Assembly (NCBI GenBank): GCA_949358305.1
Contig: OX442314.1
Coordinates: forward strand, 32,483,608 to 32,547,607
DNA from: Strigamia acuminata
Lineage: Eukaryota; Arthropoda; Chilopoda; Geophilomorpha; Linotaeniidae
Direction: 5' to 3'
Length of the DNA: 64,000 bases
Shown: in pieces, positions 23,559-35,656 of the stretch
Position numbering within the stretch: the first letter of the stretch is position 1
Layout: each line of letters begins with the position of its first letter
Made by a program: the position numbers and the translations under genes
Notes under the pieces: model-generated
What the model was told of the DNA's origin: nothing
What the model saw: only the letters and a program-made list of their open reading frames with translations
Databases searched by the model: none

Positions 23559-25115
23559 ATGAACGTTCTAAGAGTTCTAAGAGTTTGTTTCGTTTGTTTC
23601 TTTTCTGGATTTATCGGCATTTCAAACAGTAATCTTTTGAGAATTATATAAATTGAAAATTCTTAAGCAATTTTAAAAAAATTATGGCAACTAAACAGGG
23701 TATGTGTACATTTATCTTTAATTTTAGCAGGGGAAGACACTTCTTTAGCTGACTCATCCTTTGCTGACTATAATGAACTCGATTTTCATTTATCTAAAAT
23801 TGTACAAATCACAAACACGAGAAGAATACACATTATTTATTATCAAGATGATTATGGTTAGTAAAAATCCCAAATTTTATTTAGGTTTATGTATTTATTT
23901 ATCTTCTGTTCCTATTTTAGTTTCAAACTGTTTGACGAAATTAACCCGTTACAATTGGATTGGAAAAATTCAAATGTCCGCACAACGATTCAGTAATGCG
24001 TCATTAGATTTCGATTATACTTCTTTCCAGCTGATTCTCATTTGGATAGAAAGTTTTGAGCAGGTAAACATCTAATCACCATTCTAGTTATATTTCTCGA
24101 CCGACTGCCAGGAATGCTTGTTGGTCTTGACAGCACTTCTTTCTAGTTCTAATTCTAACAGTACAGTACACACTTGTTTTACATTTTAAAATAAATCTTT
24201 ATTTCAGCTTGCCCAGTATTCTTTCTCATCAATTGAAAAACAAAGTGTTGATATTTGTCTTCAAAGAAACACGTGGAACTGCAAATCCTAAGCATGATTT
24301 AGATTTGTCCTTATTACAGGATCTCATCATATGGAGACAGAATAAAGTTTACTTATTCACGTATGCTGAACACAGTAATGTATGAGTCAATAGTTAAAGT
24401 ATTATTAACATTATGTTTGCAGAATGTTCATTTTGTTCTTAATTAACACCGTTTATTTCAACACATCTAAAAGTACAAATCTGCTCGTTCAAAACGATAC
24501 AGGGTCATTAATTGATGACACCAAAATGAAAACCACTGTTACAGATTAAAGATTGTTGCAATTTTTGTCTATAAAGATTCAATATATTTGATTTTTAAAA
24601 TATATTAACTATATAATTTAAAATAAGGAAGTTTATTTATACTGTGCATATTTTTTTAAATCTGATATTACAGAATTTTAGCTTGCAGTTATTGAAACAT
24701 CAATCTGAGGGGAACATTTTCCAAACAACCAACTTAGGGATAAATTGTGCGGAGCAACAAAAATGTCAATTTGAAAAGATTTCTCAAACACCAGTGATTC
24801 TGAAAAAACAAAATTTTACTGTAGCCAAGGTAAAGCATGCAACTACAATTGAAATAGTAATTACAAATAATATTGCATGGCAGATTTATGGGGACAACTA
24901 ATAGGGAGGAGGTAAAGCTGAATGGTGCGAGTGTATTACGAAACGTCCAGTGTAAATCTCCCCAGCACAGAAAGCAGTTGTGGATGGGTCTTCCACAGAG
25001 GAAAACCAATGTTCACTAGGGGTGGACTTTTCTAGAGAAAACAAAGACAATCCAACTCCCCTCTGTAATTTGACCCTATCCATTTTTGTCAATGCCTATG
25101 GTCTACCGGTTTGAC

Positions 25116-25239
25116 CAGGGCCGTTTCGACCTATGAGGCGAAGAGGCGGCCGCCAGGTGGCCATGCCGTGGTAAGTAACTTTACTAAGGCATGGCCACCT
25201 GGCGGCCGCCTCTTCGCCTCATAGGTCGAAACGGCCCTG
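25116..25239. mobile_element. Hairpin hAT MITE in intron 5 of IR gene 3
   Basis: 124 bp, almost a perfect palindrome: arms of about 52 bp starting CAGGGCCGTTTCGACC around a loop of about 20 nt. It is flanked by an 8-bp duplication GGTTTGAC. The CAGGG end and 8-bp TSD are typical of hAT elements. It sits next to an LTR-like fragment. Confidence 0.8.
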
Positions 25240-25247
25240 GGTTTGAC

Positions 25248-25520
25248 GGCATGATCTTATCTATGGCAACTTGGGGACGAGTTACCATGGGGTAGGACGC
25301 ATGCTCATGTAAATAAAGATAGGGACTCCAGATTGTAGGGTGATTGGCCTTTATTAATTTGTTTGTCTAGGGGTCGGTCTCCCATCTACTCATGTGCTTG
25401 CTGTGCCGTGAAGACACGCCACACCAGCAACCGGCCCGTCACGCACAGGGAGGGATCCCCATGTATAACGTGGTCAGTTGGCCTTAATTATTCCGCCGTT
25501 TTTACCCATACGGCCTATGC
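25248..25520 (+). repeat. LTR-like fragment in intron 5 of IR gene 3
   Basis: Matches 7927-8200 in the same intron of gene 1 (ACGGCATGATCTTATC, CTAGGGG, CCCGTCACGCACAGGG). It is shortened on the right, where sequence returns to the common intron near CAAGTACACTCC. Boundaries are approximate. Confidence 0.5.
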
Positions 25521-26182
25521 AAGTACACTCCTATCCCATACTTGCCCAAAGCAAAATTAATAACCAAAAAAGAAAATAGTGAAAACGATAATCGAACACA
25601 AGTTAACTACGAAATCTTCTTGATTTTTATAGCTTGAAATAAAACCGAAATACGGTTTTCAATTAAAACTTTTCGAAATGCTTGATCACGTATTGGAGAA
25701 ATTCAGTAACATTTGGTAAAGTTTTTGTTGCTTGGTAAACTATACTTTCAGTTGGTTGACAAAACCCTTTCTACATTTCTAGCTCAATAGTAAATATTAC
25801 CATTAAGCTTGACAATAATATGGTTACAAATCTGAAGAAGAAAGTAAGTGTGTTAATTAAAACGTTGTGATATTAGTAAGTTTGCACAAGGTTACTATTC
25901 CTTATATGGTTTGTAAATTGCGCTGCATTTGAGCGACGTCGCTCTTTTCAGCGTCGCTATTCTGGTGTTTTCCGATTTGTAAGACTATACAGGATAGCTA
26001 CAAGTACAGTCGATTCCATTAAGTTGAGCAAATTTATTTTGTCACAATTATAAACGAGAAAAAAAGCAAACAAAATGGCTTGGCAGATTGAAATCTGAAT
26101 AAAGAATCAATTACCGTTTATAATCAATCCTTCCCGCAACAACGGTTTAACAAAGGGACTCATGTTTAGGAAATTAACTTAA

Positions 26183-27443
26183 AGGTCATGGGAAGAGAAA
26201 TGAAAATTTTCTCTCAAGTGTTTGAAATAGCCTAAAAAAAGGTTATGTACCCACTTTAGTTGACAAACTTACGTGGTATTGTTTAAAACCGCTGTTTAAA
26301 TTCGAACCGAACAGTAATTGTTCCGCCATTACGATTTTCCAAAGTTTATACATACCGCCACTAGGCGGCATTATTTTTACGTCATCGACGACAAACAAGC
26401 ACGGGAATTCCAGCACCAATTTGCGATTTCAGCATGTTTTTTAGTGAAAATTACCAGAAAAATAGAAAATTACAGCAAATAACAAAAAATCACAGCAAAT
26501 AATCAAAAATACCAGCAACCAAAAATTTTAAAAAAAATTAAAAAAAATAAAAATAGCCGAAAATTACCAAAATAACCAATAGTACCACCAAATAACAACA
26601 AAAAAATACCGAAAATAACAGAAAATCATCAAAAATTACCAAAAAAATAGGAAAGAACAGCTAATAACAAAAAAATTAGGCACGTGCAATTCCAAATTGC
26701 CAAAATCCGATTTCAAAAACTTGATTACAGAATCGGTTTTTAACTTTGAACGAGTTAAAAACCGATACTATAATCAAGTTTTTGATTTTCTATTGAAATT
26801 ATTATTTATTTATTTATTTATTTAAGACTGAGAATCGACCAAACACCGCCCGCATTTGTGCGATCGAATGCGGCGGGTGTTTGGCCGCATTCGATCGCGC
26901 AAATGCAGCCAAACACATGCCGCATTTGTGCGATCGAATGCAGCCAAACACCCGCCGTATTCGATCGCACAAATACGGCGGGTGTTTGGCTGTATTCGAT
27001 CGCGCAAATGCGGGAGGTGTAAAAATCGTTCGGTACTGTGTTATATAAAAAAAATTTCCGAGGTTGGCACCTCTAAAAGCCATATTTTATTGCCAAAATA
27101 TGCTGGTACCAGTTATTTTTTAAAATTTCCCGGGGGTCGGAACTTCTAAAATAAATGTTTTTTGGCCTAAAATTGGCTGGCAACAATTGAATCAATGTGA
27201 GTAACACTACTTCGAATGTATGTGGTGTTGTTGTTTTCAAATCATGTCGTCGATGATGTAGAAATCCCACAATGCATTGCACAAAATGGTTCCCTTTTTG
27301 AAATGGTAAAAACAAGATTTCATTGTTTAAAACAACAAATACTTTATTATTTCTTAAGTTTGTCAAGGAAAGTGGGTACATAACCTTTTTTTAGGCTATT
27401 TCAAACACTTGAGAGAAAATTTTCATTTCTCTTCCCATGACCT
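26183..27443. mobile_element. piggyBac-like non-autonomous element in intron 7 of IR gene 3
   Basis: 1261 bp between two TTAA tetranucleotides. The terminal inverted repeats of about 75 bp start AGGTCATGGGAAGAGAAATG. Paralogous introns have AACTTCAGC at the empty site, one base from AACTTAAGC. TTAA targets are typical of piggyBac elements, but no transposase remains, so the assignment rests on the TSD. The interior is A-rich (26450-26700) and contains a palindrome array. Confidence 0.7.
26835..27020. repeat. Array of alternating inverted 23-bp units
   Basis: Five related units of the type CGCATTTGTGCGATCGAATG occur in both orientations, separated by a CGGGTGTTTGGC-like spacer. Each unit is nearly palindromic around GCGATCG. 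The array gives spurious frames on both strands. Confidence 0.75.
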
Positions 27444-28594
27444 TTAAGCTTTAATTATTCAAGTCGGAAATCTAGTTTCCATATATCTGGCATTTAACTC
27501 ATAAAATAATTATCACTTACATGCTTTAGTTCAATATAAACTATATGTCTTACCTCTATCTTAATTCTAAAATAAATAACATAAATGAAAATAATTTAAG
27601 TTTTTATCATAACACAACTTACAAGTTAGGCATATGTCTAAGTTATGTTATGATAATAACTGAGCTCATCCCTGTCCATGCACTAGAAAGCAGTTGCTAG
27701 TTTGGGAACTCTAGAAGAACTGACCTTAATGGGAAGCTTCTGTTACTAACAAGTTAACTCCTATTCTCCCTGTTAGCTTCAATAGCTTAAACCGATTATA
27801 CCACAGTGGCAAACGCCATCTGTTGAGCTTTTATTGAACTGTACCAGCTGAAATGAAGTGCAGAAGCAAGCCGATTCACGGTATCGCTTAAACACGAGAC
27901 AAAATCATTTTCTCTAGAAATTCTGTATGTAATTGATTTTAATCCAAAGAAATTGCACACTTTAATTTATGTTAACACACAACATTTTTCAGAATTTATT
28001 TTTTATTCAACTTGCCTATTCTTTTATCAGCAATATGACATCGTCAGAACGATGTTTGGAATGAGTACAGAACGTGTCCTGAATTTCGACTTCGTCAATT
28101 TTCCGACCTTTAGAGACACATTTGCATTCGTCATACGAGAGGACAGTGTCATCAAAGAATACTTATGGTTGACATTTTTCAAACCGTTTTCTATGGTTGT
28201 TTGGTTGTGTATTTTAGCTACTTATTTGATCATTGCGCTATCTGTTGCTTCGATCACCCAAAACCACAAAAGCAAACCCTCAACTTCGGGTAAAGACACT
28301 TCAATGAGATTACTAACCAATTTACAAGTCATGTTTACCATCAATTACAAATAATTTTTTTTGTACGTTAAAGCTTATACTATTACTGGAACGGAAAACT
28401 TGTTTCGTTTGCTAATCATTTCAAGCTACAGTGTGGTACTATATGCATCACTCACTGTTACAACATCACGCCTGCAATACAACAGCATTCAAGACGTATT
28501 GTTAGACGACCGAGTTAACCTTTACGCTTTTGGAGTGTTGTTTCCTTACAAGCTTATTAAGGTAATGGATGGAAATGTCAAAACACCTCCTGAC

Positions 28595-28897
28595 CAGTGT
28601 TTTTCATTGGCGAAAAAACTGTACCCGTTACCCACCCGTTACCCGTCTCCAAAAAAATTGTCTACCCGTACCCGCTCGTACCCGACCTGTACCCGTCCCG
28701 TACCCCGGCGTTAACGTCATAAAATAAATATGTACGCTGTACGTTGTACGACAAAACGTGTCGTACATATTTACATTTTGCACGACAACGCGTACCCGCG
28801 CGTACCCGTGAGACCTGTACCCGTACCCGCCCGTACCCTACGGTCACGGGCGGGTACGGGTATGGGTACGGGTACGGGTACCCAATGAAAAACTCTG
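28595..28897. mobile_element. hAT-like element with TACCCG repeats in intron 9 of IR gene 3
   Basis: 303 bp flanked by an 8-bp duplication CTCCTGAC. The ends are CAGTGTTTTTCATTGG and its inverted copy. The interior is degenerate TACCCG hexamers on the left and their reverse complement on the right, around a palindromic GTACGACAAAACGTGTCGTAC. The empty site is in genes 0, 1 and 2. Confidence 0.75.
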
Positions 28898-29741
28898 CTC
28901 CTGACTTCAATTGTTACACTATTAAAATATCAAAAGGTACCTTTTAAACATACTTACTGTGTGCGGTTCAGAATGCAATCTTTTTATGCCTTTTTTTGGT
29001 TGGAATTGTGCAGCCAGGTACATAAAGTTTAGTACAGATCAACAAATGAAAGTGTATGGATTTGGAATTTGTAGGTGGTACTTGTAATTGCGTAGTGTGT
29101 TCTTATTTTTCTATGGCAGAAGGCAGAAACAAATCTTACACGGGAAATTTTGCATCGGATGGAAAAAAGTCCCGGAGAAGGAAAAGTTTCCTCCACTGAA
29201 GGTCTAAAACTACTTTCAAAGAACAAAAATGCCATCATCGACACGTACAATGTCCTCAAAGAGAAGTACGGACAAAACTGTACGTTTAGTTTTATAAAAA
29301 TTCCCATTGGGGATATTTCAGGTTATTACATGTTTAATAAAAAATCCAAATATGTTGAGTTATTTAATCAGAAGTGAGTACTGTAGTAGTAAATTTGTAA
29401 AGGTTTTAAAATTCAACTTCAATTATATACGTTTTAGCATTTTGAACCTAAACGAAAAAGGAATCGTAAACAGACTCGACGATAAATACAAAACATCAAC
29501 ATTTTGCCAGACAAGAAATTATGACTGCAAACCCATCTCTATTTACCACACAATCACCGCATTTCTGATTTTAATTGGAGGAGTTTTCTGCTCTGGAATT
29601 ATATTTCTCGTGGAATTTCTTTATCGGAACAAGTTTGAAACTGGCAGTGTGCCCACAAATCCAAATCCACCTGTTATCGTAACAACTGAGAGCGTAGAAG
29701 CTGAAGCAGACTCATCTCATGTCTTAGCTGCAGCAAGTTAA

Positions 29742-31233
29742 ACTTTTAATAAAGCAACATATTTTGACTGTATTGGGTAGTTTCTACCCACATTTAGAAA
29801 CTGCTTTTGCACATATGAACAGAAACATTACACGGATGCTTCACAACATTGCTACTTGAGTGACATTTTTACATTTTTAGATCTAGAGTCAGACCTGTTA
29901 GAAATTAAAATTTTGTTTGGTTACCGGCCAATAAAATATATTGTACTCCCCTAATCTGTGTTCTCGGAGCTCATTTCTACTGAATCGGTTAGGCCGATTT
30001 AGTTCACGAAAGAATGAAGAAAATTCTCGATTTCAGTTGGAGAAACCTACATGGACCAAGATGACGCTAAAACCAGCATTAAACTATGAGACTATCAAAA
30101 GTTCTAGTACGTGAGAAGAGTAACCGAAAAAAGGAAATTAGTTTTTGTACTTTCTTTTATTCTACAGTTTTCGTATGGCGAGAAATAAACTTGAAAAAAT
30201 ACTTGAATGTGATTGTGAAGCGTGTTTATCGGAGTTTAGTTATTTCTTCGTCAGATGGCGATACTCGGTTGAACCACACGACAACATGGATGCAGCGAGA
30301 TCGAGATCGACGAGTTCAACTTTGGCGGAAACAGTAAACATTGTTCAAAGAAACTCGATCAAACATTCCCTTATGTGATGAAATATTCCGTTTTTCAGAT
30401 TGACTGAACTGCGTATAATACACTTCAAATCTCACGTGGTATTCAACCGAAGGAAGGGTCAAAACTCGGTCGACTGAAATGACGTGTTAAAATGCACGAA
30501 GCTGAACTTGTGCTGATTGCTCGGGTAAGCAACAAAATTGATACGAAATCATACATTATTCACAAATTTCAGAGTTTGGTCGTTTTTAATGACCAATGAA
30601 AATCAGAGCTGGTCAAGCTGGATTTAAGTATTGCCAGGCCGAATGCTGCGACAAATGTGGGGCCTTTACCTCTCGTGAATAAGTATAGTGTATCGAATTA
30701 CACAGAAACTTGAGATGATTTTGAGAACTGCATACCGATTTTTCTGTGGGTTTCCAATATGATTCTTTTGCTGCTTTCATTTTCTTCCTCGTCTCGATTA
30801 GACGTGATTAGAGACGGGGATTGTGACGAGACAAACTCAATTCTTCAATGTGTGTCACCACATATGGCGCACGTAGCACGCACTAACAACTGAAACTTTG
30901 ACGCGCCTATTATCCCACGTAAAATGAAAATGAACATTTGTTTAAATAAATAACATGCCAAGCAAGAATAAAAAGTACACAAAATCCACCCCTCGCTGGG
31001 TCCTTTAATAAAAAGAAGAAAACGTCAATACATTTCCACTCCTCCTGGTTTAAGTAAGAAATTTTCTGCCTGCATCTTCCGGTTGTAATTTCAAAGGCAT
31101 ATATCTCCAATTGCTTCGACGTGTTAGTCAACCACCTTGTAACCACTGCTTTGCAAACCGCTGGATTTAAGGATTGCCAGGTTGTATGCTTTTGAGTCAA
31201 ACTCAATTCCATCTAACATCAGTTGAGTACTCG
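29742..31233. other. Intergenic spacer after IR gene 3
   Basis: Same ordered blocks as after genes 1 and 2, including AATAAA at 29748 and the MARNKLEK-like block at 30175. The similarity to the spacer after gene 2 runs to the solo LTR that starts at 31234. No gene is supported. Confidence 0.5.
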
Positions 31234-32451
31234 TGTGACGATGACGGCTCGAGATAGGAATTATTAACAATTACTGGTGCTGAAACACTGTATGTGAGAT
31301 ATGGTCTCGCTCAAATTGGTTCCCGTGGTTCTATTTGGTGCAATGGAATTAATTAACAAATATTATCCGGGATATGTGGTTGTCTTTTATTGCATCGTCA
31401 CAACTTTGGGAGATCATTGGTTTAAATATCTGCTAGCAGATATTTACCAATTGATCAGTTTATAATTAGCGAAATAATTATAAAGTAAGTTGGAAAGTGG
31501 AAAATGTCACATTTATAAATAATCAACTCATAGCTTGTACACAAGTATGGTTGAAATTATTTTCTTGGGGTTCCTGGTCTGGTTGTTTACAAACTTATAA
31601 CTCGTTTTCAAGTTATAGCTTGTAAGAGAGAATAGACCTCGAGTGCGCGCATCGGATTCATGCCAAATTTACTAATAAATCTGGCCATGAAATGTAGGGA
31701 TTTGTTTAATTAGATTACTAATAATCTAATTGCCAAATCTGGAAATCTATGAAATAAATATTAAATTAGTAACTGGTGACTTCAATAGCCTATAGCTATC
31801 AATTGTCCTTACGTGCAACAAACTGTACTAAATACAGCAAAGTGAACTGAAATTCACCAAAGCGGCCCTAAGTTCACCAAATTGTATTGCAACAGCAAAA
31901 CTGAAGCGAAGCGAAGCATAGAAATAGGGCTCAAGTAATATCAGAAATCAGAAAACAAAACAAGAGCTCTGTATTTCCGGTTGCACGGAAATATATACTC
32001 TTCTTGAAGAATGAGTTGGCCATTGCTCCAATAGGAACACTGGTCACTCACATTTGTCCAATCCTAGGAAATAGGAAGTGGTTAACTGAGACATAGTCTT
32101 CTTCTAAGTCAGCCCAGGAACTGGATATGGAGGACACATTCGAGATTAAGTCTTTTTTCTTAACTGGAAAAGTGGCTCAAACACTCGGTGGATTGGGAAA
32201 GGTGACTTAATCCTTTGACAAGTTTAAGTTATAATTTGTCTAGAATCATAACAGAACTGGTTAAATAGTCACACAAATATATTATATTAATCTATATAAT
32301 ATAATGTTTGGAGACAGGGGAAATTATATAAAACCTTGATTTTATATAATTAACACATGAATGATGTACAAATTCGAATTTACCGCTAAAAGGATAAATC
32401 GCGCTATTTATTGGTGAACTTATCTTTTAATATGACGTCGTAACCGTCACA
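31234..32451 (-). mobile_element. Solo LTR, long gypsy-like family (copy 2, inverted)
   Basis: Read on the minus strand it starts TGTGACGGTTAC at 32451 and follows the copy at 2919-4508 through AGCGG, ATATCCAGTTCCTG and GAGTATATAT. It ends CGTCACA at 31234. The flanks are CTCG and CTCT, an imperfect 4-bp duplication. It is 1218 bp and lacks most of the tandem repeats of copy 1. The diverged sequence and imperfect TSD suggest an older insertion. Confidence 0.65.
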
Positions 32452-33040
32452 CTCTTTATCGTCATCAATTATTAAATCTTTGCAACGGATTACATGTCTT
32501 TCGGTCGTTGTTTCTCTCTTTCTGAGCTCTCCTTTAATTTTTGTTTTGATTAACTGCTTGAGCGAAATCCTATTGTTGTTCCTCAATTGGCTGAGTGGTC
32601 TTTGCCTTTTTCCGGATCGGGATCACTTGGGCGGATTCCTTCCTTTTGACCCTCTGCTTTTCGACTCATTGTTGATAATTAAACTTTCTGTGAGCAAATA
32701 GCTTGATCGATCAAAGATGAAATTATCTGCTAGTTTCAATTAGCCGGAATTAGTTCAATTAACGAATTAACCCAGGTCAAAGGTGATCTTTTTTTTTCTA
32801 GAACTGTTTGCGAGTGATTATCTCGGTAGCAGGAAACCAAGAAATTGATCGAGTAAATGGAAAACCTGGAATTGATTTGATTTACGGTAAAACTCGAAAT
32901 TTATGTGGTAACAATGACGAAACTGTACATTAATCACTTCCTACAATTAAGACTGTCTTAGTACCTAATAAGCTGAAGGAGAAATGATTATGTAGAATAG
33001 TTTCTGGAGTGTTTTACATTTTGATATTCTATTGATATTG
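32452..33040. other. Spacer between solo LTR and gypsy remnant
   Basis: Only its first 20 or so bases (CTCTTTATCGTCATCAATT) match the spacer after gene 2. The rest has no counterpart in the other spacers and no convincing gene. A short Lys/Arg-rich frame on the minus strand (32404-32586) runs into the LTR and is not supported. Confidence 0.35.
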
Positions 33041-33250
33041 TGTGACGCACGTCAAGCACGTCGTGTTCCCACGACGTGCGAGAGCGCATGTTGTGCCACC
33101 TTTGATTTCTATGCAAATAAACATTCATGCAAATTTCCCTACAACAACCACCTCGTGTCCGACTCCAATCCAAGAATATCCATGCAATCCAAGTACATCC
33201 AGCTTCCATCCAACAATCCGATACATTCCAAAGCACAGAACACACCAAAT
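33041..33250 (+). repeat. LTR-like segment before a tRNA-primer-like site
   Basis: Begins TGTGACGCACG and is followed at 33251 by TGGCGGTGACGAGAGGATTC, which resembles a retroelement primer-binding site (its complement would be a tRNA 3' end with TTCGAATCC and a terminal CCA). The segment may be the 5' LTR of the gypsy remnant. No matching 3' LTR was found, so the call is tentative. Confidence 0.35.
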
Positions 33251-33304
33251 TGGCGGTGACGAGAGGATTCGAAACCACACTACTTTAAGTTCAGTAACTT
33301 TGTC

Positions 33305-35656
33305 GTGTTTTTTGTGTGTTTTTTCGACCATTTCCGGCCTTCGACCATGCTGACCACGCTGACCATGCTGTCCACCATGCTGCCCTTCGACTATAGTGAT
33401 GTTCATACTCTTAAATCATTTTTGGGTATGGTAACATACTATGTTTCTTTTGTACCCCACATGGCACATATTGCTGCTCCCTTGTACATCCTTTTACAGA
33501 AGGACGAGCCGTGGAGGTAGACTTTGGTACAACAGGTGGCTTTTGATAAAATTAAAGCCATATTGGTTTCTGCAAATGTGCTAACATTTTATGATGTTCA
33601 CAAGCCACTGAGTCTTGCTTGCAATGCCTCCTCTTATGGGCTGGGAGCAGTCCTTGTTCATCGCATGAATGATGGTTTTGAGCGTCCAATTGCATTTGCT
33701 TCCAGGACCTTGTCTTCTGCGGAAAGGAACTACTCTCAACTAGACAAGGAAGCAGCAGCCATTATTTTTGGTATAAAACGTTTTCATAGTTACTTGTCGG
33801 GTCGCAAATTCATCATTAACACCGATCACAAACCCCTGTTGGGCATATTTACCTTGGACAAGCCAATCCCAAATATCATAAGTCCACGTTTGTTGAGGTG
33901 GGCCTTGTTGTTGTCTATCTACGATTACACGTTGATGTATCGACCAGGTGACAAGCTAAGAGAGGCAGATGCCCTCAGTCGGTCACCTTTGCCGACCAAG
34001 GAGTTTGACGTTGAAAGTGATGATGCGGCATACCCAGTGGATCTTCACTTTTTAAGTGCAGCAGATCCGGACCCCTTAACCAGAGTGGATTTGGTTGAGG
34101 GGACTCTAGCGGACCCGCTCCTTCAGCGTTTGCGCCATCTCATTGTTACAACGTGGCCGCCCGCCCGGACTGTGGACATCCCTGCGCCATATTGGCAGGT
34201 GCGTAGAGACATGTCAACTTCACACCAATTGGTGTATTTGAGGGATAGGATAGTCATTCCAATCAATCTCGTCCCTTTGGTGCTGCATCTTTTACATGAA
34301 CACCATATTGGTGTGGTCGGAATGAAGCATCGTGCTCGCGCAATGGTGTGGTGGCCTGGTTTAACTGCGTCAATTGAGCTGCATGTGGCCAATTGCATGG
34401 CATGCCAGCAAACACGACCACTGTCTCCTCATGCAGCTCCAGTTCCTTGGCCCATACCAATAGCACCATGGGCTAGAGTTCACGCAGACTTTGCGGGCTC
34501 CATCTCAGGCACTATGTTCTTAGTTTTAGTCGATGCTTACTCAGCCTGGGTGGAGGTCATGGCAATGAGAGTGGTGACATCAGCAACGGTAATAAAAGCT
34601 TTGCGTATTATTTTTGCGACACATGGTTTGCCACACACCTTCGTCACGGATAATGGCCCTCAGTTTGCCTCGGCTGAAATGAAGGTATTTATGGTCAAAA
34701 ACTTTATTATTCATTTGTTTTTACCTCCATACAGTGCCCCGTCCAATGGAGCTGCTGAGCGTGCGGTTCGGACAATCAAGGAGCAGCTGGCCAGAGCGGG
34801 GTCAACCAATTGGGATCTTGTGCTGCCTAGGATCTTGCTCACGCAACACGCAACTCCGTCACGGGCTGATGGCTTGTCTCCTTCTGAAAGACTTTTTAAG
34901 CGACAGATTGAAGATGTCTGGCACAGAGCGGTACATCAATGGGCAGAACCACAGCCAGTACCTACCAATCAGGTTGCATTGGCAGCTTCTGTGTTGCCTG
35001 CTTTTAAGTGTCAGGATCAAGTGTGGTATCGCACCTTTTCGAGTGCTGGGCCCAAATGGGCTCTAGCTGCAGTGTCAGACCGTAGGGGTCAAGTGGTTTA
35101 TCAGCTGTCCCTCCCCTCAGGTGCATATGTTATCAGGCACGTGAACCATTTATGCAAATATGGGGGGGAGTACGACCACTCACCAACAGCATTTGGTCAA
35201 GTGGATCCACTGGATGGGAATACAAGTCACACAACTGATGTGAAGCAGATCCCCGCGCAACAAAATCAATGCACTTTTGCTCCTTTGGTTCGACTTGCCC
35301 ACCATAATACTCCATTTTGTTTTCCTCCGGTGCACCCCAATGCGTTGCGTGGTTCGCTGATTCCATTCACACTCCCTTCATCATCATCATCACCCTCCTC
35401 GTCTTCACCTTCACCACCATCATCACCTGCTGTATCAGGGACAACTGGATCATCTCCTCGGTCGCCTGCCGCAACCGGTTCAACTGATGGTGGAGCAGTT
35501 GGTTTGCGTCCCGGTTCAGTCGATCCTGCCGAGCTGACCAGACGTGTAAGAAAACTTGTTAGAACCACACCTGCAGCGGTTCCACCAGTGGGTGTTGGTC
35601 CTACCAGAGTCCAGCCATTTCGTGTAAGAAAGCCACTCGACAGACTCAATTTGTAA
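33305..35656 (+). pseudogene. Ty3/gypsy pol remnant (end of RT, RNase H, integrase)
   Basis: The frame starts in the last part of reverse transcriptase (FLGMVTYYVSFVPHMA). It has an in-frame TAG at 33518, where a Trp is expected in the PW.W context, and stays open to 35656. RNase H shows [23 protein letters not shown] and [15 protein letters not shown]. Integrase shows the HHCC zinc site (HEHHIG...CMACQQ), [16 protein letters not shown] and a Glu after SNGAAERAV. The C-terminus is a low-complexity Ser/Pro tract followed by a basic end. Gag, protease and the RT catalytic core are missing, so this is a 5'-truncated, inactivated copy unrelated in sequence to element C. Confidence 0.85.

Larger units (their letters stand above)
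23559..29741 (+). pseudogene. Ionotropic receptor (divergent IR), gene 3, frameshifted in exon 4
   Basis: Exons: 23559-23628, 23728-23856, 23921-24063, 24208-24379, 24674-24829, 25633-25715, 25783-25843, 28031-28289, 28374-28561, 29120-29373, 29438-29741. Exon 4 is 172 nt instead of 171 because ATTGAAAAAC has five A where the paralogs have four. The shifted frame soon reaches a stop, removing everything after the N-terminal domain. All other exons are open and all borders are intact, so either the lesion is very recent, or it is a homopolymer sequencing error, in which case a receptor of about 605 aa is encoded. Exon 1 has a 9-nt duplication (GTTCTAAGA twice). Motifs are as in gene 2 (STERVLNFDFVN, SYSVVLYASLTV). 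AATAAA lies at 29748. Introns 5, 7 and 9 carry transposons. Confidence 0.75.

Noticed and set aside
26835-27020. CRISPR-like array
   Set aside because: Units alternate in orientation, spacers are not unique, and the context is an intron of a eukaryotic gene.
32404-32586. Lys/Arg-rich minus-strand frame as the end of a gag-pol gene
   Set aside because: It runs into a solo LTR and lacks any retroviral motif or polypurine tract. Its first bases are IR spacer sequence shared with the region after gene 2.
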